A stretch of DNA of 8,664 nt from Acidobacteriota bacterium (lineage in GTDB: Bacteria; Acidobacteriota; HRBIN11). The translations under genes were made by a program, and so were the position numbers. The notes under the pieces were generated by a model, which saw only the letters and a list, made by a program, of their open reading frames with translations, did no database searches and was not told the origin of the DNA. The number at the start of each line of letters is the position of its first letter. Position 1 is the first letter of the stretch. Where the stretch lies: the NCBI GenBank assembly GCA_025061865.1, contig JANXAA010000075.1, forward strand, positions 1 to 8,664. Reading direction: 5' to 3'. Positions 1-6,475 of this stretch are shown here, in pieces.

Positions 1-1
1 C

Positions 2-910
2 GTACAACAGCTCTTGGCGACCCAGGGCTATGTCGCTGACCGGGACATTGCCACGGCTGTCTACCTGGCAATGACGCTCGGCAAGCCCCTGCTCGTCGAG
101 GGGCCGGCCGGCGTCGGCAAGACCGAAATCGCTAAGGTCATGGCGCAAGCTCTGGCGACGGACCTCATCCGTCTCCAGTGTTACGAGGGCCTCGACGTCC
201 ATACGGCCGTCTACGAATGGAACTACCAGCGCCAGCTCTTGCGGATCCGTCTGGAAGAGGCCAGTGACCGACCTGTCGAGGAGAAGGAAGCCACGATCTT
301 CAGTGAGGCCTTCCTCCTGAAGCGACCCCTTCTGCAGGCCATCACGCATCCGAGGCCGCCTGTCCTGTTGATCGACGAACTCGACCGGGCCGACGAGGAG
401 TTCGAGAGCTTCCTCCTGGAGGTCCTATCGGACTGGCAGATCACGATCCCCGAGATCGGGCCTATCCGGGCGACCCACGTCCCCTACGTCGTCATCACCA
501 GCAACCAAACCCGGGACCTGTCGGACGCCCTCCGCCGTCGGTGTCTGTACGTCTGGATCGACTACCCGAACTTTGAAAAAGAGTTGGCCATCGTCCGGGC
601 GAAGGTCCCCGGCATCGACGAACGGCTCGCCCAGGAAATTTGCGCTTTCATGCAATTTCTCCGCCGTCAGAAACTGGAGAAGACCCCCGGCGTCGCCGAG
701 ACCCTCGACTGGGCGGCTGCCCTCGTCGCCCTCCACCGGAATGCCCTGGACGCGGCGACGCTGGAGGAGACGATGGGCCTCATTTGCAAGTATAGAAACG
801 ACGTTGTGCGACTTAAAAATCAGTACTTGCCCCATATCTTAGCTCGACTCGAGCGGCTTCGCCGGGAGGAGACGGTATGGTCCCAGGCGACTATCGAGGC
901 TGTCCTCTAA
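2..910 (+). CDS. coxD: MoxR/CoxD-type AAA+ ATPase, 5'-partial
   Basis: MoxR-family AAA+ ATPase closest in pattern to CoxD, a cytoplasmic chaperone-like ATPase that, with a VWA partner, matures the active site of CO dehydrogenase-type molybdo-hydroxylases. Counting from the TTG at 14, the protein shows Walker A GPAGVGKT (30-37), Walker B LLIDELDRAD (118-127), a sensor-1 stretch TSNQTRDLSDAL (162-173) and an RRR arginine-finger region (174-176). The TTG at 14 is the first in-window start codon, but the frame stays open to base 2 and adds VQQLL. CoxD-like proteins usually carry an 'xxQQLLAxQGYVAD' N-terminus, so the true start probably lies just outside the window and only a few residues are missing. 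The coxE-like partner follows after 113 bp on the same strand. The family call is secure. CoxD rather than another MoxR subgroup is inferred from the coxE and xdhC neighbours. Confidence 0.9.
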   Translation, partial: VQQLLATQGYVADRDIATAVYLAMTLGKPLLVEGPAGVGKTEIAKVMAQALATDLIRLQCYEGLDVHTAVYEWNYQRQLLRIRLEEASDRPVEEKEATIFSEAFLLKRPLLQAITHPRPPVLLIDELDRADEEFESFLLEVLSDWQITIPEIGPIRATHVPYVVITSNQTRDLSDALRRRCLYVWIDYPNFEKELAIVRAKVPGIDERLAQEICAFMQFLRRQKLEKTPGVAETLDWAAALVALHRNALDAATLEETMGLICKYRNDVVRLKNQYLPHILARLERLRREETVWSQATIEAVL

Positions 911-1023
911 GAAAGGGACGGTATGATGAAGTGACAGGGGGGCGAGGCACGACCAAGGCCTTCGTCAGGGCTAAACAGACAGGCTCATCTCGTTACTTCG
1001 TCACGCTATTATGAGGCCCGAGC

Positions 1024-2232
1024 ATGACGTCGTCCGACAGGGACTTCTGGCCGACGGCTTCCGAAACACTCGGGACGCTGAGCGCTCACGTCCTGGCCTT
1101 TTGCCGTCTCTTGCGGCTCCAAGGCTTTCTGGTCGGACCTGCCGAGGTGGCCGATGCCCTCCGGGCCGTCACCGAGATCGGCCCAGGGAGTCGGGCTGAC
1201 TTCCGTCTGGCCCTGCGGACCGTCCTGGTCAAGCGCCGTCGGGAACAGCCCATCTTTGATGAGCTCTTCGAGGCCTATTGGACGCTTCAGGACGTAAGCG
1301 TCTCGGTCCGTCCATCGCCGGCTCTGCCGGAATGGACGCCGCCGTCCCGGAAGAACGGCTTTGACCTTCGACGGCTGAGCCTGCTGAACTGGGCTCTGAG
1401 CCGAGACGCCGTCGACCGAGTTTCCGTCCCGGCTTACAGCCCCCTGGAGACATCGGCCCGGCGAGGGTCTCCAGACGTCGAGGATGATCTGCGGGAATAC
1501 AGTCGTGTCGCCTCGGCCCTGGTCCGCCCTCTGGCGACCTACCCGAGTCGGCGTTACCGACGGGCCCGACGGAGTCGGTGGATAGACCTTCGGCGTACGA
1601 TCCGTCGAAGTCTGGCCCGGGGTGGCGAAGTCTTCCCCTTCGTCTACCGGCAACGTCGCATCCGGCGTCCGCGCCTGATCGTCCTTTGCGACGTCAGCGG
1701 TTCGATGGACCTCTACGACCGGTTCTTGGTCCGGTTCATGTATGCCTTGCAACAAAACTCCGGCTCCATCGAGACCTTCGTCTTCAGCACCCGGCTGTAT
1801 CGCCTGACGGACGTCCTGCGAAAGCAGAGTCTTCCAGAGGTCTTGCGGGACCTTAAGACGTGCTTTCCTCAGTGGTCTGGTGGGACCCGGATCGGTGAAT
1901 GCCTCCGGACCTTTTTAGACTATTGTGGGGATGCCCTCCTGAACCGGCGGGCAGTCGTCGTCATCGTCAGCGACGGCTGGGACACGGGCGACATCGAACT
2001 CCTGGAGGCCTGTATGGAGGAGCTCCACCGCCGGGCTCGGTCCATCATCTGGCTGAATCCCCTCTCAGGCAGTCCGCACTACGAACCTACCTGTCGTGGG
2101 ATGCAGGCCGCCCTGCCCTACATCGACCTATTTGCTCCGGCCTATGACTTGGAGAGCCTGCGGGACCTGGCCCGGTCCTTGGCGACCCGACGGAGACGGA
2201 GCCTATTTGTACCGAAGTCGATCGGTTCGTGA
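1024..2232 (+). CDS. coxE: CoxE-type VWA domain protein
   Basis: A 402-residue protein of the CoxE/YehP-like VWA family, the usual partner of MoxR-type ATPases. In CO dehydrogenase systems CoxD and CoxE act together in the cytoplasm on maturation of the Mo/Cu site. The N-terminal half (about 1-210) is Arg-rich and helical-looking. The VWA domain starts near 217 with RLIVLCDVSGSM, where DxSxS (223-227) is the MIDAS metal motif. The second and third MIDAS elements fit GGT (286-288) and SDGWDTG (316-322). The family-typical WLNPL (343-347) and a Tyr-rich ALPYIDLFAPAYDL tail follow. There is no signal peptide. ATG 1024 is the first start after an in-frame stop at 1012-1014, and GAGG at 1013-1016 lies 7 nt upstream. 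It sits between the ATPase and xdhC-like genes, with gaps of 113 and 118 bp rather than overlaps. Confidence 0.9.
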   Translation: MTSSDRDFWPTASETLGTLSAHVLAFCRLLRLQGFLVGPAEVADALRAVTEIGPGSRADFRLALRTVLVKRRREQPIFDELFEAYWTLQDVSVSVRPSPALPEWTPPSRKNGFDLRRLSLLNWALSRDAVDRVSVPAYSPLETSARRGSPDVEDDLREYSRVASALVRPLATYPSRRYRRARRSRWIDLRRTIRRSLARGGEVFPFVYRQRRIRRPRLIVLCDVSGSMDLYDRFLVRFMYALQQNSGSIETFVFSTRLYRLTDVLRKQSLPEVLRDLKTCFPQWSGGTRIGECLRTFLDYCGDALLNRRAVVVIVSDGWDTGDIELLEACMEELHRRARSIIWLNPLSGSPHYEPTCRGMQAALPYIDLFAPAYDLESLRDLARSLATRRRRSLFVPKSIGS

Positions 2233-2242
2233 GCATCCGAAT

Positions 2243-2274
2243 CCAATCAGCTTGTCCAATCAGGGATTCCAATC
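2243..2274 (+). repeat. Three CCAATC units at 13-bp spacing
   Basis: CCAATC occurs at 2243-2248, 2256-2261 and 2269-2274, with starts exactly 13 bp apart. The first two units extend to CCAATCAG. It begins 11 bp after the coxE stop, upstream of xdhC. GAATCC (2239-2244) and GGATTC (2264-2269) also form an inverted repeat across it. Such spacing could mark a protein-binding site or a short tandem duplication. No regulator can be named. Confidence 0.5.
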
Positions 2275-2299
2275 GTCCTGTTACGGGGCAAGGGGCAAA

Positions 2300-2326
2300 G
2301 GGTCCAGCGCGCTTGGCTCTGGGCCC
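2300..2326 (+). other. Hairpin upstream of xdhC
   Basis: GGGTCCAG (2300-2307) and CTGGGCCC (2319-2326) pair over 8 positions, one of them G-T, around an 11-nt loop. It ends 14 bp before the xdhC ribosome-binding site. There is no T-tract after it, so it is not an intrinsic terminator. It could be an mRNA stability or processing element in a coxE-xdhC transcript, or have no function. Confidence 0.3.
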
Positions 2327-2350
2327 TGATGCCTCGGGTAAGGGAGTGCG

Positions 2351-3490
2351 ATGAAGGAACTGCGGGATATCCTGGACGCCGTGGCCGAAGTCCGGCGCCA
2401 AAGTCAGCCGGCGGCCCTGGTGACCGTCGTGAAGGCCCAGGGCTCGACTTACCGACGCCCCGGCGCTCGTATGATCGTGCGACCGGATGGTACGATGGTC
2501 GGCTCGATCAGCGGCGGCTGCCTGGAAGGGGACGTCCTCGAAAAGGCCCGGCAGGTCCTTGTCGCCGGGACACCCCGGCTGGTCACGTATGACATGACGT
2601 CGGACGACGATATCGTGTGGGGCCTGGGCCTTGGATGTAACGGCGTCGTACACGTCCTCATCGAGCCCCTGCCGCCCGGTGGCCCGGCCGACCCGATGGC
2701 CTTCTTGGAAGAGTGCATGACCCACGAGCGGGTCGGCGTCATGGCGACGGTCTTTCGAGTCGGGGGTCGCTTGGCGGCCCATGTCGGCGACCGCTGGATG
2801 GTCCGCGCGGATGGCCAGCTTTGGGGAAGTAGTCTGCAGGACACGGCCCTCATCGAGGGGCTCCGGCCTGACGTCGATGAGGCCTACCGGACCGGTCGCT
2901 CGAAAGTCCGGACCTACGCACTCCCAGACGGCGAGGCCGAAGTCTTCATCGAAGTCGTCCAACCGCCAGTCCCCCTTGTCGTCTTCGGGGCCGGCCATGA
3001 CGCCATCCCGGTCGTGCGGTCGGCGAAGGCCCTGGGCTGGCGGGTCACTGTCGTCGACAGCCGTCCAGCCTATGCGACTCGGGACCGCTTCCCCGAGGCT
3101 GACGAAGTCATCTTAGCTCACCCGGAAGATGTACCTGGCCGTATCCGTCTGGACGACCGGACCGTCGCCGTCGTCATGACCCACAACTACCTGCAGGACC
3201 TGAAGCTCCTGGAGGTCCTCCTCCCCTCGCCCGTCCGGTACCTGGGCGTCCTGGGCCCCCGAAGCCGGACGGACAAACTGCTCGGCGACCTCCGAGCAAA
3301 GGGCCGGACGCCGACCGAAACCCAGCTCAGCCGCCTCTATAGCCCCGTCGGGGTCGACATCGGAGCCGAGACGCCCGAGGAGATTGCCTTGTCCATCCTG
3401 GCAGAGATTCAGGCTGTCTTGACGGGTCGCTCAGCGGGCCTCTTGCGGGACCGCAAGGGTCCCATCCACGAGCGAACGGAGGGGACGTGA
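2351..3490 (+). CDS. xdhC: XdhC/CoxF family molybdoenzyme maturation protein
   Basis: A 379-residue cytoplasmic protein of the XdhC/CoxI/CoxF family. Characterised XdhC binds molybdenum cofactor, supports its sulfuration and delivers it to xanthine dehydrogenase-type enzymes. The N-terminal XdhC_CoxI domain carries SGGCLE (54-59), whose Cys is the family-conserved one, and GLGLGCNG (91-98). The C-terminal Rossmann-like domain begins at PLVVFGAGHDA (208-218) and continues through VVDSRP, MTHNYLQD (276-283), LGPRSR (301-306) and GVDIGAETPEEIALSILAEI (334-353). The length is normal for a two-domain member. AGGGAG at 2341-2346, 4 nt before ATG 2351, supports the start. It follows coxE by 118 bp on the same strand, completing a coxD-E-F-like set. 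CoxF and XdhC cannot be told apart from this sequence. The target enzyme is not in the window. Confidence 0.92.
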   Translation: MKELRDILDAVAEVRRQSQPAALVTVVKAQGSTYRRPGARMIVRPDGTMVGSISGGCLEGDVLEKARQVLVAGTPRLVTYDMTSDDDIVWGLGLGCNGVVHVLIEPLPPGGPADPMAFLEECMTHERVGVMATVFRVGGRLAAHVGDRWMVRADGQLWGSSLQDTALIEGLRPDVDEAYRTGRSKVRTYALPDGEAEVFIEVVQPPVPLVVFGAGHDAIPVVRSAKALGWRVTVVDSRPAYATRDRFPEADEVILAHPEDVPGRIRLDDRTVAVVMTHNYLQDLKLLEVLLPSPVRYLGVLGPRSRTDKLLGDLRAKGRTPTETQLSRLYSPVGVDIGAETPEEIALSILAEIQAVLTGRSAGLLRDRKGPIHERTEGT

Positions 3491-3554
3491 GTCAGGTCAG
3501 ATAGAGCGAGCGTAACGCCGAGGTGGCCCCAGTGAATTTGTCTGGCTCTACCCT

Positions 3555-4172
3555 TTATCCGTCAAAACGCACATCCTGGGTCCGGCGGACGACGTCGCCG
3601 ACATACAGCCACGAGACCTGTCGGAGCGTTGCCGCCTGGTCAAAGTCTGTGATCGTCGAAATGCCGTCGGCCGGGACGACGATGTGATACCATCGAAGAC
3701 CCGCCGAAGCCGCCGTATGAAGTACGCACACGTTTGACATCGTGCCGACGAGGACCAGGTGGTGGACGCCCCACACCCGGAGCATGTGATCCAGCCAGGT
3801 CCCGTAAAAGCCGTCGTACCGGTTCTTCTGGACGATGAGGTCGTCGTCCGCCGGCCGAAGTTCCTCGATGACCTCCCAGCCCCAGGACCGGTAACGACAG
3901 TGCTCTCCCCAGATTTTCCACTCAGGGTCATTCTCGAAGTGGGTGTCCATCGTGTAGACGACTCGCACGCCCCGGCCCCGAGCCGTCTCCAAGAGATGCC
4001 GGATGGCCGGGACGGTCTCGATGGCCGCCGGGACGACCAGCTGGCCGCCCGGTTTGACGAAGTCGTTCTGCATATCGACGACGACGACGGCCGTCTGAGC
4101 CGCTGGCAGGTGGACGATGTCCTTGAAGGGAATATCGGGGACTTCGATGACCTTATCGGGGATGAACTTCAT
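3555..4172 (-). CDS. Isochorismatase-superfamily cysteine hydrolase
   Basis: A 205-residue cytoplasmic hydrolase of the isochorismatase/nicotinamidase superfamily. The catalytic Asp is D33 in VVVVDMQNDF, the Lys is K116 in VQKNRYDGFYGT, and the nucleophile is C149 in VGTMSNVCVLHTAASAG. TMDTHF (74-79) and GEHC (89-92) resemble the metal-site and following segments of nicotinamidases, but the second metal-ligand His after DTH is not evident (NDPEW instead). Nicotinamide deamidation is therefore possible but unproven, and the substrate cannot be assigned. GGGAGG (4179-4184 on this strand) lies 6 nt before the ATG. The gene converges on xdhC with 64 bp between the stops. TAGAGC (3502-3507) and GCTCTA can pair across that gap, but no clear terminator is seen. 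Its start overlaps the stop of a possible 42-codon ORF as ATGA. The family call is strong. Confidence 0.9.
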   Translation of the reverse strand: MKFIPDKVIEVPDIPFKDIVHLPAAQTAVVVVDMQNDFVKPGGQLVVPAAIETVPAIRHLLETARGRGVRVVYTMDTHFENDPEWKIWGEHCRYRSWGWEVIEELRPADDDLIVQKNRYDGFYGTWLDHMLRVWGVHHLVLVGTMSNVCVLHTAASAGLRWYHIVVPADGISTITDFDQAATLRQVSWLYVGDVVRRTQDVRFDG

Positions 4173-4297
4173 GGTCCGCCTCCCGCTGCGTCAGGACTTG
4201 CTTTTGTGATCTGTCGCTCACCCTGGTCCTCTCCCCTAAGGACGAGGGCACCCGATCGGAACGCCTCGTCCCAAGGGCAAGGCGTGGTACTTCCCAT
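4169..4297 (-). CDS. Possible 42-residue protein coupled to hydrolase
   Basis: A short ORF beginning MGSTTPCPWDEAFRSG and ending DAAGGGP. Its TGA overlaps the hydrolase ATG as ATGA, a layout typical of translational coupling. AAGGAG (4302-4307 on this strand) lies 4 nt before the ATG and is among the best ribosome-binding sequences in the window. I recognise no domain, membrane segment or signal peptide. Residues include one Cys, one Trp and a Gly/Pro tail. Against a real gene: one frame always meets that overlapping TGA, and 42 open codons are not rare in GC-rich DNA. It may instead be a leader peptide or simply the 5' untranslated region of the hydrolase. Confidence 0.4.
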   Translation of the reverse strand: MGSTTPCPWDEAFRSGALVLRGEDQGERQITKASPDAAGGGP

Positions 4298-4345
4298 GCT
4301 TCTCCTTAGAATTTTAGCCCCCGCCACGACCACGGGTCGATAACC

Positions 4346-4359
4346 CCTGGAGCGCCCCC
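4346..4359 (+). repeat. 14-bp repeat, copy 1 (second at 6891)
   Basis: CCTGGAGCGCCCCC occurs here and again, identically, at 6891-6904. Both copies follow a GATA a few bases upstream and are followed by a GGG run. Both lie in non-coding DNA ahead of a gene: this one 49 bp before the possible (-) strand small ORF, the other 84 bp before htrA. In gene-relative orientation the two copies are opposite. Function is unknown. Confidence 0.35.
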
Positions 4360-4547
4360 ATGGGACTCTACGAGCGAAGGGACGGATGACGTCGTCCCAG
4401 AGTCAAGAAAAGCATCGACCAAGGCGAACAGATGGGCGCTATCCTCATCACTTGGGTTCTCGGACTTTGCAACCACTACCCTCGACCTAAAATTGCGCCC
4501 AGTAAGTCTATCGGCCTATCCGCCGCCGTCGGTCCCGAGAGAATTAC

Positions 4548-4576
4548 TTGCATCGGCGAGGCAGCTGACGTAGGAT
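4548..4576 (+). promoter_or_regulatory. Weak sigma70-like promoter candidate
   Basis: TTGCAT (4548-4553) and TAGGAT (4571-4576) are 17 bp apart, with an overlapping GATAAT at 4574-4579. Matches to the -35 and -10 consensus are about 3/6 and 4/6, so this is weak. Its position fits a transcript of roughly 90 nt ending at the terminator at 4671, or a leader of about 150 nt for the gene at 4736. Confidence 0.3.
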
Positions 4577-4611
4577 AATAGCCGACGAGCGATTGAATTA
4601 CCCACGCTTTA

Positions 4612-4632
4612 CCCTCCTGGCCAGCCGGAGGG
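4612..4632 (+). promoter_or_regulatory. Possible antiterminator hairpin
   Basis: CCCTCC (4612-4617) pairs perfectly with GGAGGG (4627-4632). GG (4619-4620) can also pair with CC (4625-4626) inside, with one T bulged and a CCAG loop. The GGAGGG arm is also part of the terminator stem at 4622-4671, so the two folds exclude each other. This is the geometry expected for transcription attenuation, but no ligand-binding or leader-peptide element is recognised. Confidence 0.4.
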
Positions 4633-4671
4633 GGCGCCCTTCCCCAGGGGCCCCCTTCGGTTGCTATTTTT
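4622..4671 (+). terminator. Intrinsic terminator or attenuator
   Basis: The main stem pairs 4625-4635 with 4650-4660 (11 bp including one G-T). It continues inward through CCCT (4637-4640) and AGGG (4646-4649) with a bulged G, and outward through 4622-4624 with 4661-4663. TATTTTT (4665-4671) follows, so this is a textbook (+) strand Rho-independent terminator. No (+) strand gene lies between 3491 and here. It therefore ends either a small RNA or the leader of the downstream gene, as an attenuator. It contains the TTG at 4661, which argues against that TTG as a start codon. Confidence 0.75.
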
Positions 4672-4735
4672 GAGCATTGGGCTATCGGGTTGTTCGGAGG
4701 TCCCAGGGGAATGCGGCCTACGAAGAGGACTGCCG

Positions 4736-5302
4736 ATGGTCACGTTACCCCAAGTCAGGGGTACGGTCCTGCGAGGTGTCTTAAGACATGTCCATGTCAA
4801 GGAGACAGTCCCTGGGGGTGTACCTGTCTATATGACCTATCTCTCCTCGAAAGACCACGAAGAATACTTTTCCAAAAATATTCTACATACTCAATGGTAT
4901 CCCTATGCGGCCTTGGTCGTCTTACTCCAGGCCTACTATCAGCATATCGCCCGCTACCGGGACCAGAAAATCATAGAGTTGGGCATTTTTGCAGCCCATC
5001 GAGACTTGACAGCGACTCTTAAAGCATACTCGCTAATCACAAGCCCCTTCGCGGTCGGAGCACGGAGCCGGCTCATCGGGTCGCAAAAGTACTCCGTAGG
5101 CCAGATGGTGATGGCTCGCAAGTGGGATGCCGGTTTTGATTTAGAACTCCGAGGGTTTCCAGAAATCCATCGGTTGAATTGCCTAATGGTGACGGGTTAT
5201 ATCGAAGGATTTGGAAAAAACTGGCGCTCCACCTATCACACGACTCATGACCGCTGTGTCCATCGAGGCGATCCGGTATGTAACTTCCGCTCTGTCTGGT
5301 GA
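4736..5302 (+). CDS. TIGR02265/DUF2378-like protein, putative sensor
   Basis: A 188-residue soluble protein. Its layout matches the TIGR02265 (DUF2378) family described in Myxococcus xanthus, related in pattern to V4R/HNOB-type small-molecule-binding domains. Visible features are VRGTVLRG (7-14) near the N-terminus, QWYP (53-56), LGIFAAHRDLTATLKAY (82-98), KWDAGFDLEL (129-138), VTGYIEGFG (152-160) and a C-terminal HDRCVHRGDPVCNFRSVW (171-188). The last has the two-Cys C-x(4)-GD-x-x-C pattern (C174, C182). No ligand or biochemical role is established for this family, so a sensor role is inference. I chose ATG 4736 because GAGGA (4725-4729) lies 6 nt upstream. A TTG start at 4661 would lie inside the terminator and add an unlike N-terminus. 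AT-rich codons are commoner here than in neighbours, which may mean recent transfer. The epimerase gene follows after 77 bp. Confidence 0.6.
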   Translation: MVTLPQVRGTVLRGVLRHVHVKETVPGGVPVYMTYLSSKDHEEYFSKNILHTQWYPYAALVVLLQAYYQHIARYRDQKIIELGIFAAHRDLTATLKAYSLITSPFAVGARSRLIGSQKYSVGQMVMARKWDAGFDLELRGFPEIHRLNCLMVTGYIEGFGKNWRSTYHTTHDRCVHRGDPVCNFRSVW

Positions 5303-5379
5303 AGCTCGGACATCCTTGGCACGAGTAGCTGAATTCGGGACGACCCAATTGCCAAATCCTGGACGATCGGAGACTCCTG

Positions 5380-6342
5380 ATGACGTCACGGGTCCTGATC
5401 ACCGGCGGGGCCGGGTTCATTGGCTACCATCTGGTCCGATGGCTGGTCCAGCAGGGTTACGACGTCCGGGTCCTGGACAACGGCCGTACGGGACGGTTGG
5501 ACCGATTCGACGAAATGCCCGAGGCTCGGTCCGTGACCCTTTTGGAGGGGGACCTCAGGCGACCGGCAGACGTAGAAGCCGCCTCCGAGGGCGTCGACTA
5601 TGTCGTCCATTTAGCCGCCCAGGTCTCAGTCGTCGAGTCGATGGATCGACCGGCGGAGACGTGGTCTATCAATGTGCACGGGACCGCCTTGGTCTTGGAG
5701 ACGGCCCGGCGGACTGGCGTACGTCGGGTCGTATTCACGTCGTCGTGCGCTGTCTATGGGGATAGCCTGGAGCCGCCCTTCCGGGAGACCGACGTCCCGT
5801 GGCCGACCTCGCCGTATGGCCTGAGTAAGCGGATGGGCGAGTACCTGGCTGAGTTCTATACGCGAGTCTTCGGTGTACCCGTCGTGACCCTCCGGCTGTT
5901 TAACGTCTATGGGCCCGGGCAGCGGGCGGACTCGCCGTATGCCTCGGTCATTCCTCGGTTCATCGAGGCTCTCCGTCGGGGGGTCCCGATGACTATCTAT
6001 GGGACGGGCAGGCAGACGCGGGACTTCGTGTTTGTCGAGGATGTGGTCCGTATTATCGAGAAGGCACTTCACGCGCCGCAGGCCGACGGCCTCGTCATCA
6101 ACGTGGGTACCGGCCAGCCTACGTCGGTTAACGACCTGGCCCGGCTCCTCCAGGAGGTCTCGGGTCGGTCCGTCGGGACTCGGCACGAGCCGCCCCGACC
6201 CGGCGAGATGCTCCACGCGTGGGCCGATACGACCCGGCTCGAGTCGGTCTTGGGCGTCTCCCCGAGCGACCTCATGCCCCTCCAAGAGGGCCTGGCCCGG
6301 ACGTGGATGGAGGAAGGAGTAGGCCGGCCGGTGGGTAAATAG
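5380..6342 (+). CDS. NAD-dependent nucleotide-sugar epimerase/dehydratase
   Basis: A 320-residue extended short-chain dehydrogenase/reductase of the UDP-glucose 4-epimerase-like group. These cytoplasmic enzymes use tightly bound NAD to epimerise or dehydrate nucleotide sugars for envelope or exopolysaccharide synthesis. The Rossmann NAD motif GGAGFIG spans 9-15, with VLDN near 31-34 and HLAAQVSV at 77-84. The catalytic set fits S122 (in TSSCAVYG), Y146 and K150 (SPYGLSK). FNVYGPGQ (174-181) and the IPRF/YGTGRQTRDFVFVEDVV segment (191-223) form the sugar-binding half, and RPGEMLHAWAD resembles the usual C-terminal RPGE motif. Length is normal. GGAG (5369-5372) lies 7 nt before the ATG. It may be cotranscribed with the TIGR02265-like gene 77 bp upstream, but a functional link is not evident. 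The substrate (Glc, GlcNAc or uronic acid forms) cannot be fixed from sequence alone. Confidence 0.88.
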   Translation: MTSRVLITGGAGFIGYHLVRWLVQQGYDVRVLDNGRTGRLDRFDEMPEARSVTLLEGDLRRPADVEAASEGVDYVVHLAAQVSVVESMDRPAETWSINVHGTALVLETARRTGVRRVVFTSSCAVYGDSLEPPFRETDVPWPTSPYGLSKRMGEYLAEFYTRVFGVPVVTLRLFNVYGPGQRADSPYASVIPRFIEALRRGVPMTIYGTGRQTRDFVFVEDVVRIIEKALHAPQADGLVINVGTGQPTSVNDLARLLQEVSGRSVGTRHEPPRPGEMLHAWADTTRLESVLGVSPSDLMPLQEGLARTWMEEGVGRPVGK

Positions 6343-6424
6343 GCAGGATGGGGTAACCCTTGCCCGAGCAAGTGCGACTCGTCGGGTCGCCCCATACGCA
6401 TCGAGTTAAGGCAATTATGCGGGT

Positions 6425-6438
6425 GTCCTGAAAAGGAC
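6425..6438 (+). other. Small hairpin with GAAA tetraloop
   Basis: GTCCT (6425-6429) and AGGAC (6434-6438) pair perfectly around GAAA, a GNRA-class tetraloop typical of structured RNAs. On its own this is a small signal, but it lies 37 bp before the much stronger hairpin at 6476-6510. Confidence 0.35.
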
Positions 6439-6475
6439 GGTTATCCTTGCTCTGTTGCAGTCGGATTCGGATGCA

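Larger units (their letters stand above)
4298..4735. other. Non-coding spacer between divergent genes
   Basis: This separates the (-) strand hydrolase unit from the (+) TIGR02265-like gene. It holds a 14-bp repeat copy (4346-4359), a small GGGACG/CGTCCC hairpin (4379-4384 with 4393-4398), a more AT-rich tract from about 4480, a weak promoter candidate (4548-4576), the antiterminator/terminator pair (4612-4671) and the ribosome-binding site of the downstream gene. No credible protein is encoded on either strand. Confidence 0.6.

Noticed and set aside
1007..1012. TATTAT as a -10 box for coxE
   Set aside because: No -35-like sequence at suitable spacing, and it would leave almost no leader before ATG 1024.
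1009..1755. 248-codon reading frame on the (-) strand opposite coxE
   Set aside because: Antisense shadow of a GC-rich gene; the coxE frame carries clear VWA motifs. The same applies to long (-) frames at 425-835, 2087-2998, 5626-6285 and 7069-7881.
3491..3554. Bidirectional terminator between xdhC and the hydrolase
   Set aside because: Only a 6-bp TAGAGC/GCTCTA pairing with a loop of about 33 nt and no T-tract.
3759..4343. 194-codon (+) frame over the hydrolase
   Set aside because: Shadow of the hydrolase, whose catalytic Asp, Lys and Cys motifs are intact on the (-) strand.
4661..4735. TTG start extending the TIGR02265-like protein by 25 residues
   Set aside because: The TTG lies inside the terminator stem and T-tract, and the added residues do not fit the family. 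ATG 4736 has a well-placed GAGGA.
6359..6390. Terminator of the epimerase gene from hairpins at 6359-6372 and 6374-6390
   Set aside because: Both stems are only 5 bp and no T-tract follows.
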